A DNA stretch of 64,000 bases, taken from positions 248,001-312,000 of the forward strand of contig NZ_CANLNB010000003.1 in NCBI RefSeq assembly GCF_947492455.1. The letters run 5' to 3'. Positions within the stretch are counted from its first letter, which is position 1. Each line of letters starts with the position of its first letter. This DNA comes from an uncultured Aliiroseovarius sp. Its GTDB lineage: Bacteria; Pseudomonadota; Alphaproteobacteria; Rhodobacterales; Rhodobacteraceae. A program made the translations under genes and the position numbers. The notes under the pieces were generated by a model. The model was not told where the DNA came from. It made no database searches and saw nothing but the letters and a program-made list of their open reading frames with translations. Below are positions 36,060 through 43,638 of this stretch, piece by piece.

Positions 36060-37475
36060 ATGCAAATCCTGACGAAGCTGTCGTTGCGCTTTCGGATCTT
36101 CCTGTTCTTCGCCTTCTTGGCCGTCGCAGCGGTGCTGTTGGTGATCGGTGCATTGGTGGTCGGCGCAGGGCGCGCAACACCTGACGATGTAGCGTCTGGT
36201 TTCGTCTTTGCTGGGGTTCTGTCCAGTTTTGGTATTTTGGCGCTGGTCGCCGGGGTGTGGTTCCTCTTTGATGAAAACGTTGCCCGGCCCATCGAGCGTC
36301 TGGCATCGGGCTTGCGCTCCAAGGCCCACGCGGGTGCTGGCGAAGTGGACATGCATAGCGCGCGTTTTCTGGGCGATCTGGCCCCCGCGGCCGAGGCTGT
36401 GTCCGAGCAGCTGATGAAGTCGACGATGGATCAGGCCAGCCTTGTCGCGGCCGAAACCCGGCGCCTGTCTGACGACAAAGCCCGCCTGACGGCGCTTCTG
36501 TCCGAAATCCCCGTCGCCATGGTGCTGATCAACCCGGCACACCAGATCGTGCTCTATGACAAACAGGCGGCTGCCGTGCTGTCTCAGGTCAGTCCGGCGC
36601 GTCTGAATGCCTCGATTTTTGACTACTTCCAGAAAACGCCTTTCATGGCGGCCTATCACAAGATGATTTCGACGGGGTTGGAGCAAAGCTTTTCCGACCT
36701 GTCCGCTGCAAATGGACTAGAGTTCGACGCCCGTCTGAAGCCCCTTGCGCCGGGCGAAGGCTATTTGCTGATGATCGATGACGCCCATGCCGTATTGGCG
36801 CCGGACGAAGGGCGCCCTGTGGTGTTCGACTTCGATTTGATGGAGGGGCAGGCCACAGACGATCTGATGGAAATGCAGCTGCGCGATCTGACCTACGTGG
36901 TGTTCGACACGGAAACCACCGGGCTGTTGCCGCACAAGGACGAGATCGTACAAATCGGCGCCGTGCGCGTGGTCAACGAAAAGATCGTTCCCGGCGAGGT
37001 GGTCGACCAGCTTGTCGATCCCGAAATGCCGATCCCGCCGGCCTCGACCAAGGTGCACCATGTGTCTGACATGATGGTGGCTGGGAAGCCGACCATTCGC
37101 GAGGCGGGGAAAAGCTTCCATGACTTCGCGCGCGGGGCTGTTCTTGTGGCCCACAACGCGCCTTTCGACATGGCCTTCCTGCGCCGTCACGCCGAGGATT
37201 GTGGGGTTGAATGGACCCATCCCATTCTGGACACGGTGCTGCTGTCGGCTGTCCTGTATGGCACGACCGAAGTGCACACGCTAGACGCGCTCTGCGACCG
37301 TCTGGGCGTGGTCATCCCGCCCGAGCTGCGCCACACCGCCTTGGGCGACGCGCAAGCCACGGCCGAGGTTCTGTGCAAGATGCTCGCCATGCTGCACTCC
37401 AAAGGGATCGAGACGCTGGGCGGCGCGATCTCCGCGGCGAAAAAGCATAAGCGGCTGTTGGAAGACTTGAACTAG
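36060..37475 (+). CDS. Membrane-bound sensor-like 3'-5' exonuclease (2TM-HAMP-PAS-DEDDh)
   Basis: This 471-residue protein has two TMs (about 13-35 and 47-69), a HAMP-like linker (about 70-125, VARPIERLASGL) and a PAS-like domain (about 145-250, VAMVLINPAHQIVLYDKQA). A complete DEDDh exonuclease of the DnaQ type follows (about 276-450): FDTETTG with Asp283/Glu285, VAHNAPFDMAFL, and HTALGDAQAT with the catalytic His and Asp. The front half is built like a histidine kinase sensor but the output is a nuclease. It starts 2 nt after the preceding gene. Possible substrates are RNA, DNA or linear dinucleotides such as those made from cyclic dinucleotides. This is unproven. Confidence 0.85.
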   Translation: MQILTKLSLRFRIFLFFAFLAVAAVLLVIGALVVGAGRATPDDVASGFVFAGVLSSFGILALVAGVWFLFDENVARPIERLASGLRSKAHAGAGEVDMHSARFLGDLAPAAEAVSEQLMKSTMDQASLVAAETRRLSDDKARLTALLSEIPVAMVLINPAHQIVLYDKQAAAVLSQVSPARLNASIFDYFQKTPFMAAYHKMISTGLEQSFSDLSAANGLEFDARLKPLAPGEGYLLMIDDAHAVLAPDEGRPVVFDFDLMEGQATDDLMEMQLRDLTYVVFDTETTGLLPHKDEIVQIGAVRVVNEKIVPGEVVDQLVDPEMPIPPASTKVHHVSDMMVAGKPTIREAGKSFHDFARGAVLVAHNAPFDMAFLRRHAEDCGVEWTHPILDTVLLSAVLYGTTEVHTLDALCDRLGVVIPPELRHTALGDAQATAEVLCKMLAMLHSKGIETLGGAISAAKKHKRLLEDLN

Positions 37476-37484
37476 CGCAGGGGG

Positions 37485-38252
37485 TTAGCGGCTTTCGTCC
37501 GCCCCCATGCGCCGTTCCAGCCAGCGCACGCCCGCCGAGATGATCAGGACCAGCACAAGGTATTCCAGGATCAGCAGCGTGTAGATCTCGAGCGGGCGGT
37601 ATTCGGTCACCACCAGCTCGTTCGCGCGCCGGGTTAGTTCCTGCATCCCGATGACGGACGCAAAGGCCGACATTTTCACGATGTAGATAAATTGGTTCGC
37701 CAGCGGCGGCAGAATGCGCCGGACCGCTTGTGGCAGGATGACATAACGCATCGCCTTGGCGCGGCTTAGCCCGATGGTCTGGGCGGCCTCGGCCTGACCA
37801 CGCGGAACCGATTGAATGCCCGCACGGAAGATCTCTGCCGTGAAAGCGCTGTCCGACAGCGCCAGTGTGATCACCGCGCCCCAGAATGGATCAATCGAAA
37901 TGCTGATCCCCATCCCGCGCATCACGACGGGCAGACCATAGAAGACCCAGAACAGCATCGGCAGAAGCGGGATCGCGCGGATGAACTCGACATAGATGCG
38001 GTTCGGCAGGCGCAGCCAACGGTTCTGTGCGAAGGCCGGAAGCGCCACCAGAAGCCCGATGATGATCGAGGCCACCGCCGCCAGAACCGAGATCTGGATG
38101 GTCGAGGTGAAGCCCCGGATCAGGAAGCGGATATTGGTCCAGCCATTGTCCGTTGTGGGGTCGATGACGTACCAGCCCCAGGTGCCGGGCGCTGCGGAAC
38201 AGGCAGTCAGCAGCAACAGTGAGGACAGCAGGGCGATTGTTCGAAAAGTCAT
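37485..38252 (-). CDS. Amino-acid ABC transporter permease with N-terminal lipobox
   Basis: This 255-residue HisM/GlnP-type permease has a TM domain of about five helices. The EAA loop is visible as EAAQTIGLSRAKAMRYVILPQA. The first residues MTFRTIALLSSLLLLTACSAAP form a lipoprotein signal with lipobox LTAC (Cys18), which is unusual for a permease; the typical permease fold begins near residue 40. It lies 10 nt downstream of its ATPase gene and has no second permease partner, so it may work as a homodimer. The substrate is probably a polar amino acid. Confidence 0.88.
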   Translation of the reverse strand: MTFRTIALLSSLLLLTACSAAPGTWGWYVIDPTTDNGWTNIRFLIRGFTSTIQISVLAAVASIIIGLLVALPAFAQNRWLRLPNRIYVEFIRAIPLLPMLFWVFYGLPVVMRGMGISISIDPFWGAVITLALSDSAFTAEIFRAGIQSVPRGQAEAAQTIGLSRAKAMRYVILPQAVRRILPPLANQFIYIVKMSAFASVIGMQELTRRANELVVTEYRPLEIYTLLILEYLVLVLIISAGVRWLERRMGADESR

Positions 38253-38262
38253 ATCGGCCCCC

Positions 38263-39027
38263 TCAGTGTTTCAAGATTTTATCAAGGAAAAGTGCGAAAC
38301 GTTCAGATTTCGGCGCCTTGAACACCTGCTCGGGCGCGCCGATTTCAACGATCTCGCCTGCATCCATGAAGGCAATGCGGTCGGCGACGCGGCGGGCAAA
38401 TCCCATTTCATGGGTCACGCAGATCATGGTCATCCCATCGGCGGCCAAGTCCTCCATCACCTCCAGCACTTCGGCAATCATCTCGGGATCCAGCGCCGAG
38501 GTCGGCTCGTCAAACAGCATCAGCTTGGGTTCCATGCACAAAGCGCGTGCAATCGCCACGCGTTGCTGCTGGCCGCCAGACAATTGCGCGGGGCGTTTTT
38601 CGGCCTGTTCGGGGATACGGACACGGTCCAAATAGGCGCGCGCGCGCTCCTCGGCCTCAGCCCGCGACAGGCCAAGCGCTTTCACCGGGCCAAGGGTCAG
38701 ATTGTCCAGAACAGACAGATGCGGAAACAGGTTAAAGCTTTGAAAAACCATGCCAATATCGCCGGGGCGCTGTGTGTTCATCGCGCCGCCTTGCAGGTGA
38801 ATATCGCCTTGCTGATGGGTCTCTAGCCCGGCCAGCAGCCGCACGACAGTTGACTTCCCCGACCCCGAGGGACCGCAAATGACCAGCTTTTCGCCAACCT
38901 CCACCGTCAGCGAGATATCCCGCAGCACCTGAAAGTCGTCATACCACTTGGAAACGCCTGTCAACTGAACGGCGGTGTTGGGTTGATTTTTGTTCTGCAC
39001 TTGTTCCACGCGCCGTTTTTTGTTCAA
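38263..39027 (-). CDS. Amino-acid ABC transporter ATP-binding protein (GlnQ type)
   Basis: The longest version starts with TTG and has 254 residues. GTG codons at 39009 and nearby are alternatives, and no clear ribosome site decides. Seen: Walker [11 protein letters not shown]-loop [13 protein letters not shown], signature LSGGQQQR, Walker [13 protein letters not shown] and switch His in VTHEMGFA. It pairs with the permease downstream and the binding protein on the other strand, completing one transporter. Confidence 0.92.
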   Translation of the reverse strand: MNKKRRVEQVQNKNQPNTAVQLTGVSKWYDDFQVLRDISLTVEVGEKLVICGPSGSGKSTVVRLLAGLETHQQGDIHLQGGAMNTQRPGDIGMVFQSFNLFPHLSVLDNLTLGPVKALGLSRAEAEERARAYLDRVRIPEQAEKRPAQLSGGQQQRVAIARALCMEPKLMLFDEPTSALDPEMIAEVLEVMEDLAADGMTMICVTHEMGFARRVADRIAFMDAGEIVEIGAPEQVFKAPKSERFALFLDKILKH

Positions 39028-39118
39028 CTGATCGTGACCGGTGATCCATTCCCTATACGATCACGTAATCTATATGGATGAAAACGAATATTTATAACCA
39101 CCAAAAGGACAACGTGTG

Positions 39119-39895
39119 ATGAACTTTTTGAGAACTCTCGGAGCGGGCCTCTTGGCCTTGGCGACACTAACGGGGGCCGCCAGTGCGCAATCCGCGTTGA
39201 ACGAGATCCTGTCAGGCGGCGTTCTGAAGGTGGGGACGACGGGCGACTGGAATCCCATGTCGGTGCGTGATCCGGCGACGGAAAGCTACAAGGGCTATGA
39301 CATCGACGTCATGACCGAACTGGCGAAAGACCTTGAGGTCAAGCTGGAGTTCGTGCCGACCGACTGGAAAACGCTGGTGAATGGCATTGTTGCCGGGAAC
39401 TATCACATGACGGGCTCTGCCTCGATCTCGCCGTCGCGGATGAAGGTGGCGGGCTATTCGGATCCGTATATCTCGGTCCAGATTTTGCCCTTCACCACCT
39501 CTGACAAACTGGCGGGATTTGACGGCTGGGCGTCGATTAACAAGCCCGAGGTGAAGGTGGCAACCACGCTTGGCACCTCGTTTGAGGGGATGGTGAAAGA
39601 GTGGTTTGCGGACGCTGACATCAAAGTGGTCGAGGCCCCTGCGCGTGGCTATCAAGAGGTCCTGTCGGGCCGTGCAGATGTGTTCATCACGTCGAACATC
39701 GAAGGCGCGACGCTGACCCAGAAATTCCCGCAAGTGACGGCCATTCCTGTGGAAGCACCCCGTGCGCCGACCCCAATTGCGATGCTGCTGCCGCAGGGCG
39801 ATCAGGTCTGGATCAACTATGTAAACAGCTGGATTAAGCTGAAGCAGGAGAAGGGCTTCTTTGAAGCGACTGCTGCGAAGTGGGGTCTGCAGTAA
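39119..39895 (+). CDS. Amino-acid ABC transporter substrate-binding protein
   Basis: This 258-residue family 3 binding protein has a signal peptide (about 1-24, cleaved after ASA). A GTG at 39116 is an alternative start behind AAAAGGA. Seen: GVLKVGTTGDWNPMSVRDPATESYKGYDIDVM, the family opening, and VMVKEWF-type hinge regions. It is transcribed divergently from the ATPase/permease genes across a 91-bp gap. The substrate is likely an amino acid, possibly arginine or an organic acid, since the ligand residues cannot be assigned with confidence. Confidence 0.9.
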   Translation: MNFLRTLGAGLLALATLTGAASAQSALNEILSGGVLKVGTTGDWNPMSVRDPATESYKGYDIDVMTELAKDLEVKLEFVPTDWKTLVNGIVAGNYHMTGSASISPSRMKVAGYSDPYISVQILPFTTSDKLAGFDGWASINKPEVKVATTLGTSFEGMVKEWFADADIKVVEAPARGYQEVLSGRADVFITSNIEGATLTQKFPQVTAIPVEAPRAPTPIAMLLPQGDQVWINYVNSWIKLKQEKGFFEATAAKWGLQ

Positions 39896-39913
39896 GCAGA
39901 TCTAGAGAACTGG

Positions 39914-39939
39914 AAAAGGCCGGGGCGACCCGGCCTTTT
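39914..39939. terminator. Strong bidirectional terminator
   Basis: AAAAGGCCGGG (39914-39924) and CCCGGCCTTTT (39929-39939) form a perfect 11-bp stem with a GCGA tetraloop and T-runs on both strands. It sits between the convergent binding-protein gene and the RNA methyltransferase gene. Confidence 0.95.
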
Positions 39940-41055
39940 TCATTTCAGTGGAGCCGTTTGATACAGCTTCACCTTGGTCCCACCGTGATCAATCGGAGGA
40001 CCGGGCGGCAGGAACGGCAGCCCCGTGGCTTTAGCCAACCCGCCGTCCGAGGTGATGATCGCCACGCGCCAGCCCTTGAACCGCTCCTGAAACACCTTGC
40101 CCATTGTGCCATAGAGCGCGAAGAGCAGTTTCTTGTTGCCAATCCGCGCGCCGTAGGGCGGGTTTACGATGATTAGGCCGGGATCGGTGTCGGGGCGGCA
40201 GATGTCGCTGATCGAGGCTTCGGTGAATTGGCACATCGCCGCCACACCCGCGCTTTCGGCGTTTTTCTGGCTGTTGGCGATGGCACCGGCATTCCGGTCG
40301 GATCCGAAAAATCGAACATTCGCGGACGTTGTCGGTGCTTGCGCCTTCTTCAGGGCCGCAAAAGCCTTTGCATCAAAACTCGCAAGCTTTTCAAAGGCAA
40401 AACTGCGATCACGACCGGGGAGAAGCCCCGCCGTCATCTCGGCGGCTTCAATCAAAAAAGTACCAGAACCGCACATTGGGTCCAAAACGGCCTCTTCCCC
40501 GTCAAAGCCAGCGGCCCGCAGGAACAGGGCCGCCAAAGTCTCGCGCATCGGGGCTTTGCCCGTCGCGGTTTTATGGCCACGTTTGTGCAGGCTTTCGCCC
40601 GAGCTGTCCAAGCTGATGGTCACAAGGTTGTCGTCGATCCGCACCTTGATCACCAACGCCGCGTCCTTGCTGATCGGGGCGCCAAGCGTCTCGGAAATGG
40701 CGCGTTCGACCCGTTGGGCGGCCCCTTTGTGGTGATAGATTTTCGAGCGTTTGCAGACGGCCTCGACCCGTACGGGGATATCCGGGCGCAGCACGTCCGC
40801 CCACGGAAACTTGCGCGCGCGTTTGTCCAATTGGGCCATGTGGAAGGCGCGAAATTCGCCCAGACGAACCAACACGCGTGTCGCGCCACGCAGGGTCAGG
40901 TTGGCGCGCCAGACCTCGGACCAGGTGCCACGGGTGGTGACACCGCCGGGGCTGACTTTCGGGGTGGCGAACCCTGCAGCGCGGGCCTCGTCCGCCAGAA
41001 ACGGTTCCAGACCGGGCGGGGCGACAAGGAATATTTCGAGATCATCTGTAGTCAT
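39940..41055 (-). CDS. THUMP-domain SAM-dependent RNA methyltransferase (RlmL/K-like N2-G family)
   Basis: The ATG at 41055 follows AAGG and gives 371 residues. A start 21 nt earlier is possible. Seen: an N-terminal THUMP region (about 40-150, VRVEAVCKRSKIYHHKGAAQ), then a Rossmann methyltransferase with DPMCGSGTFLIEAA as SAM motif I and NPPYGARIG as the catalytic NPPY. Family members methylate guanine N2 in 23S rRNA or tRNA. It lies 51 nt downstream of the DUF1285 gene on the same strand. Confidence 0.9.
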   Translation of the reverse strand: MTTDDLEIFLVAPPGLEPFLADEARAAGFATPKVSPGGVTTRGTWSEVWRANLTLRGATRVLVRLGEFRAFHMAQLDKRARKFPWADVLRPDIPVRVEAVCKRSKIYHHKGAAQRVERAISETLGAPISKDAALVIKVRIDDNLVTISLDSSGESLHKRGHKTATGKAPMRETLAALFLRAAGFDGEEAVLDPMCGSGTFLIEAAEMTAGLLPGRDRSFAFEKLASFDAKAFAALKKAQAPTTSANVRFFGSDRNAGAIANSQKNAESAGVAAMCQFTEASISDICRPDTDPGLIIVNPPYGARIGNKKLLFALYGTMGKVFQERFKGWRVAIITSDGGLAKATGLPFLPPGPPIDHGGTKVKLYQTAPLK

Positions 41056-41106
41056 GGGGCCTTCTACCCCATGCACCTCAGCGCGGCGAGCGAAATGCGC
41101 GGGCTG

Positions 41107-41709
41107 TTAGCAAAGATCGTCCGCCGGGATCAACGGAAAGAACTGCCCGTCCGACCAGACGCCAAACCAGCTTTTGCCCTCGTGCTCTTCGGCCACGCCT
41201 TGGTCAATCAGGCGATAGAAGGTCTTGCGGTCTATTAGCGCCTCAAGCCCAGCGCGGACTTCGACATAAGGGCAGGGGGTTTCGAACGTACAACCCAATC
41301 GCAGGGGGTGATCCGGGCCTGCGGTCACACTGTCGCCCACATGGGTGGTGAACGTCAGACGCTGCTCCCGCCCTTCGCCAGTTACGACCATATCCGTGGC
41401 GACAAAGGGCGCGTCCTCGACCGTGATGCCCCATTTTTCGACCGGGGTGACTAGGAAATAGCTGTCGCCCTCGCGCTTCAGGATCGACGAAAACAAACGC
41501 ACCAGACCCTCGCGCCGGATCTCGCCCCCTTCGTGAAACCATGTGCCATCGCGGGTGATGCGAATGTCGATCTCACCACTATAGTCCGGGTTCCACAGGT
41601 GCACCGGGGGCAAGGATTTCCCGGCCTCTGATCCAATAGCTTTCGACACGGCGTCGGCGTCAAAGGCCCGCGTTTCCGGCGATTTTCCAGAGCTTGGCGA
41701 ATTTGTCAT
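41107..41709 (-). CDS. DUF1285 family protein
   Basis: This 200-residue protein has the family's LWNPDYSGEIDIRITRDGTWFHEGGEI and LVRLFSSILKREGDSYFLVTPVEKWGI segments. Its fold is compact and beta-rich, and its function is unknown. It is divergent from the MoxR operon with 58 bp between starts. The alphaproteobacterial pairing of DUF1285 with moxR-type genes is common in my recollection, so a link is possible. Confidence 0.85.
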   Translation of the reverse strand: MTNSPSSGKSPETRAFDADAVSKAIGSEAGKSLPPVHLWNPDYSGEIDIRITRDGTWFHEGGEIRREGLVRLFSSILKREGDSYFLVTPVEKWGITVEDAPFVATDMVVTGEGREQRLTFTTHVGDSVTAGPDHPLRLGCTFETPCPYVEVRAGLEALIDRKTFYRLIDQGVAEEHEGKSWFGVWSDGQFFPLIPADDLC

Positions 41710-41767
41710 TTGGTCCCCATCTGAATCTGGCCTTTAATGTACTTAGTATTCACGCAAAGGAATTGCC

Positions 41768-42772
41768 ATGCAGAACGAAGATCTTCTGAGTGACGTTGAA
41801 GCCCTTGGCGCAAAACTTACCCAAGCGCGACAGATGGTTGGCCGCAAGATTATGGGGCAAGATCAGGTGGTAGATCTGACGCTTGCAGCCATTTTGGCGG
41901 GCGGGCATGCGTTGCTGATTGGTTTGCCGGGACTGGGTAAAACCCGATTGGTCGAGACGCTGGGGACGGTCATGGGATTGCATGACGGGCGCATTCAGTT
42001 CACGCCGGATTTGATGCCGTCAGATATCCTCGGGGCCGAAGTTCTAGAAGAAAGCGACACCGGCGCGCGGTCCTTCCGCTTTATCAAAGGCCCGGTGTTT
42101 TGCGAACTTCTGCTTGCGGACGAGATCAACCGCGCCAGCCCCCGCACGCAATCGGCACTGCTACAGGCGATGCAGGAACACGAGGTCTCGGTCGCGGGGC
42201 ATACCCATGATCTTGGTGAAGTGTTCCACGTGCTCGCCACGCAAAACCCGTTGGAGCAAGAGGGCACCTATCCGTTGCCCGAGGCGCAGTTGGACCGCTT
42301 TCTGGTGCAGATTGACGTGGACTACCCGGATCGCGACGCGGAACGGGATATCCTGCTGGCCACGACGGGGACCGAAGATGCGCAGGTCTCGCCCGTCTTC
42401 AGTCGGGCCGAACTGATCGCCGCGCAGACGCTGTTGCGCCGGATGCCGGTCGGTGAAAGCGTGGTCGAGGCCATTCTGGATCTGGTCCGCGCCTGCCGCC
42501 CCGATGATCCCAGCGCGCCGCAGATCGTGCGCGACAATGTCAGCTGGGGCCCGGGGCCGCGTGCCACGCAGGCCTTGATGCTTCTGGCGCGGGCGCGTGC
42601 GCTCTTGGATGGGCGCTTGGCCCCGGGGATCGACGACATTCACGCGCTGGCAGCGCCGGTGCTAAGCCACCGGATGGCCTTGGGCTATGCCGCGCGGGCC
42701 GAAGGGCTGGTCCTGTCTGATGTCATCGGCCAAACGGTGGCCTCTGTCCTGCAAACCGAGGCCGCGGCGTGA
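41768..42772 (+). CDS. MoxR-family AAA+ ATPase
   Basis: This 334-residue chaperone-type ATPase has Walker A GLPGLGKTRLVE, Walker B LLLADEINRASPRTQSALLQAMQE, and a C-terminal lid (MALGYAARAEGL). MoxR proteins activate or assemble partner complexes together with VWA/DUF58 proteins. It is the first gene of a four-gene operon in which each start overlaps the previous stop by 4 bp, so the partners are tightly co-translated. Confidence 0.94.
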   Translation: MQNEDLLSDVEALGAKLTQARQMVGRKIMGQDQVVDLTLAAILAGGHALLIGLPGLGKTRLVETLGTVMGLHDGRIQFTPDLMPSDILGAEVLEESDTGARSFRFIKGPVFCELLLADEINRASPRTQSALLQAMQEHEVSVAGHTHDLGEVFHVLATQNPLEQEGTYPLPEAQLDRFLVQIDVDYPDRDAERDILLATTGTEDAQVSPVFSRAELIAAQTLLRRMPVGESVVEAILDLVRACRPDDPSAPQIVRDNVSWGPGPRATQALMLLARARALLDGRLAPGIDDIHALAAPVLSHRMALGYAARAEGLVLSDVIGQTVASVLQTEAAA

Positions 42773-43638
42773 GCTCTGACAGCGCCCCCATCCAGCTTCG
42801 GTCGCGTGCCGAAGCCTTGGCGGCGCGCCTTCCGCCCCTTTTGGTGGCGGCGCAGCACTTGGCGCAGTCCGTCGAACTTGGCGAACATGGGCGCAGGCAG
42901 TCCGGGCATGGCGAGGCGTTCTGGCAATATCGCCGTGCGCAGCCGGGGGATCCGTCGCACCGCATTGACTGGCGCCGCTCGGCGCGGTCGGACCGGCATT
43001 ATGTACAGGAAAAAGAGTGGCAGGCGGCGCATTCGGTGCAGATCTGGGTGGACCCGTCTGCCTCGCTGGCGTTCTCCTCGGATCCGAAACTGCCTGAAAA
43101 ACGCAAACAAGCTCAGGTCATCGCGCTGGCCTTGGCGTCTTTACTGCTCAGCGGCGGCGAGCGTGTTGGCCTTCTGGGCAGTGCGCTTAAGCCGGGGCGT
43201 GGGCAACTGACGCTGTCACGCATGGCAGACCAGTTATTGCGGGCAGATGCACCCCTGAGGGACGTGTTCGCAGTGCCCCGCGCGCGGCAGGTGGTGTTTT
43301 CGGACTTCTTAGGGCCGCTGGATGCCACCCGCGATTTCCTACATGCCGCGCGGGGCCGGGGGCAGCGGGGCGTTCTGTTCCAAGTGCTCGACCCGATGGA
43401 AGAGGCGTTCCCATTTCATGGCCGCGTGCTGTTTCAGGACGTGGGCGGTGCGCTGCGTCATGACACGCGTGAAGCGGGCGATTTGCGCGACCGTTATCTG
43501 GACCGATTGGCGCGACGCAAAGCCGAGCTGTCCGAGATCGCAAAACGTGCGGGCTGGCGGTTCCACAGCTATCACACGCAAGATCCGGCCAGCGCGGCGC
43601 TTTTGTGGTTGTGGAACGCGATCGGAGGGCCACGGTGA
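42769..43638 (+). CDS. DUF58 domain protein
   Basis: This 289-residue soluble protein has a DUF58 core (about 40-200). Seen: HGRRQSGHGEAFWQYRRAQPGDPSHRIDWRRSARSDRHYVQEKEW, characteristic of the family, and a VWA-like WVDPSASLAFSS strand. No TM is visible. It is the usual partner of MoxR ATPases and possibly the client adaptor of the membrane proteins encoded next. Confidence 0.92.
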   Translation: MSSDSAPIQLRSRAEALAARLPPLLVAAQHLAQSVELGEHGRRQSGHGEAFWQYRRAQPGDPSHRIDWRRSARSDRHYVQEKEWQAAHSVQIWVDPSASLAFSSDPKLPEKRKQAQVIALALASLLLSGGERVGLLGSALKPGRGQLTLSRMADQLLRADAPLRDVFAVPRARQVVFSDFLGPLDATRDFLHAARGRGQRGVLFQVLDPMEEAFPFHGRVLFQDVGGALRHDTREAGDLRDRYLDRLARRKAELSEIAKRAGWRFHSYHTQDPASAALLWLWNAIGGPR

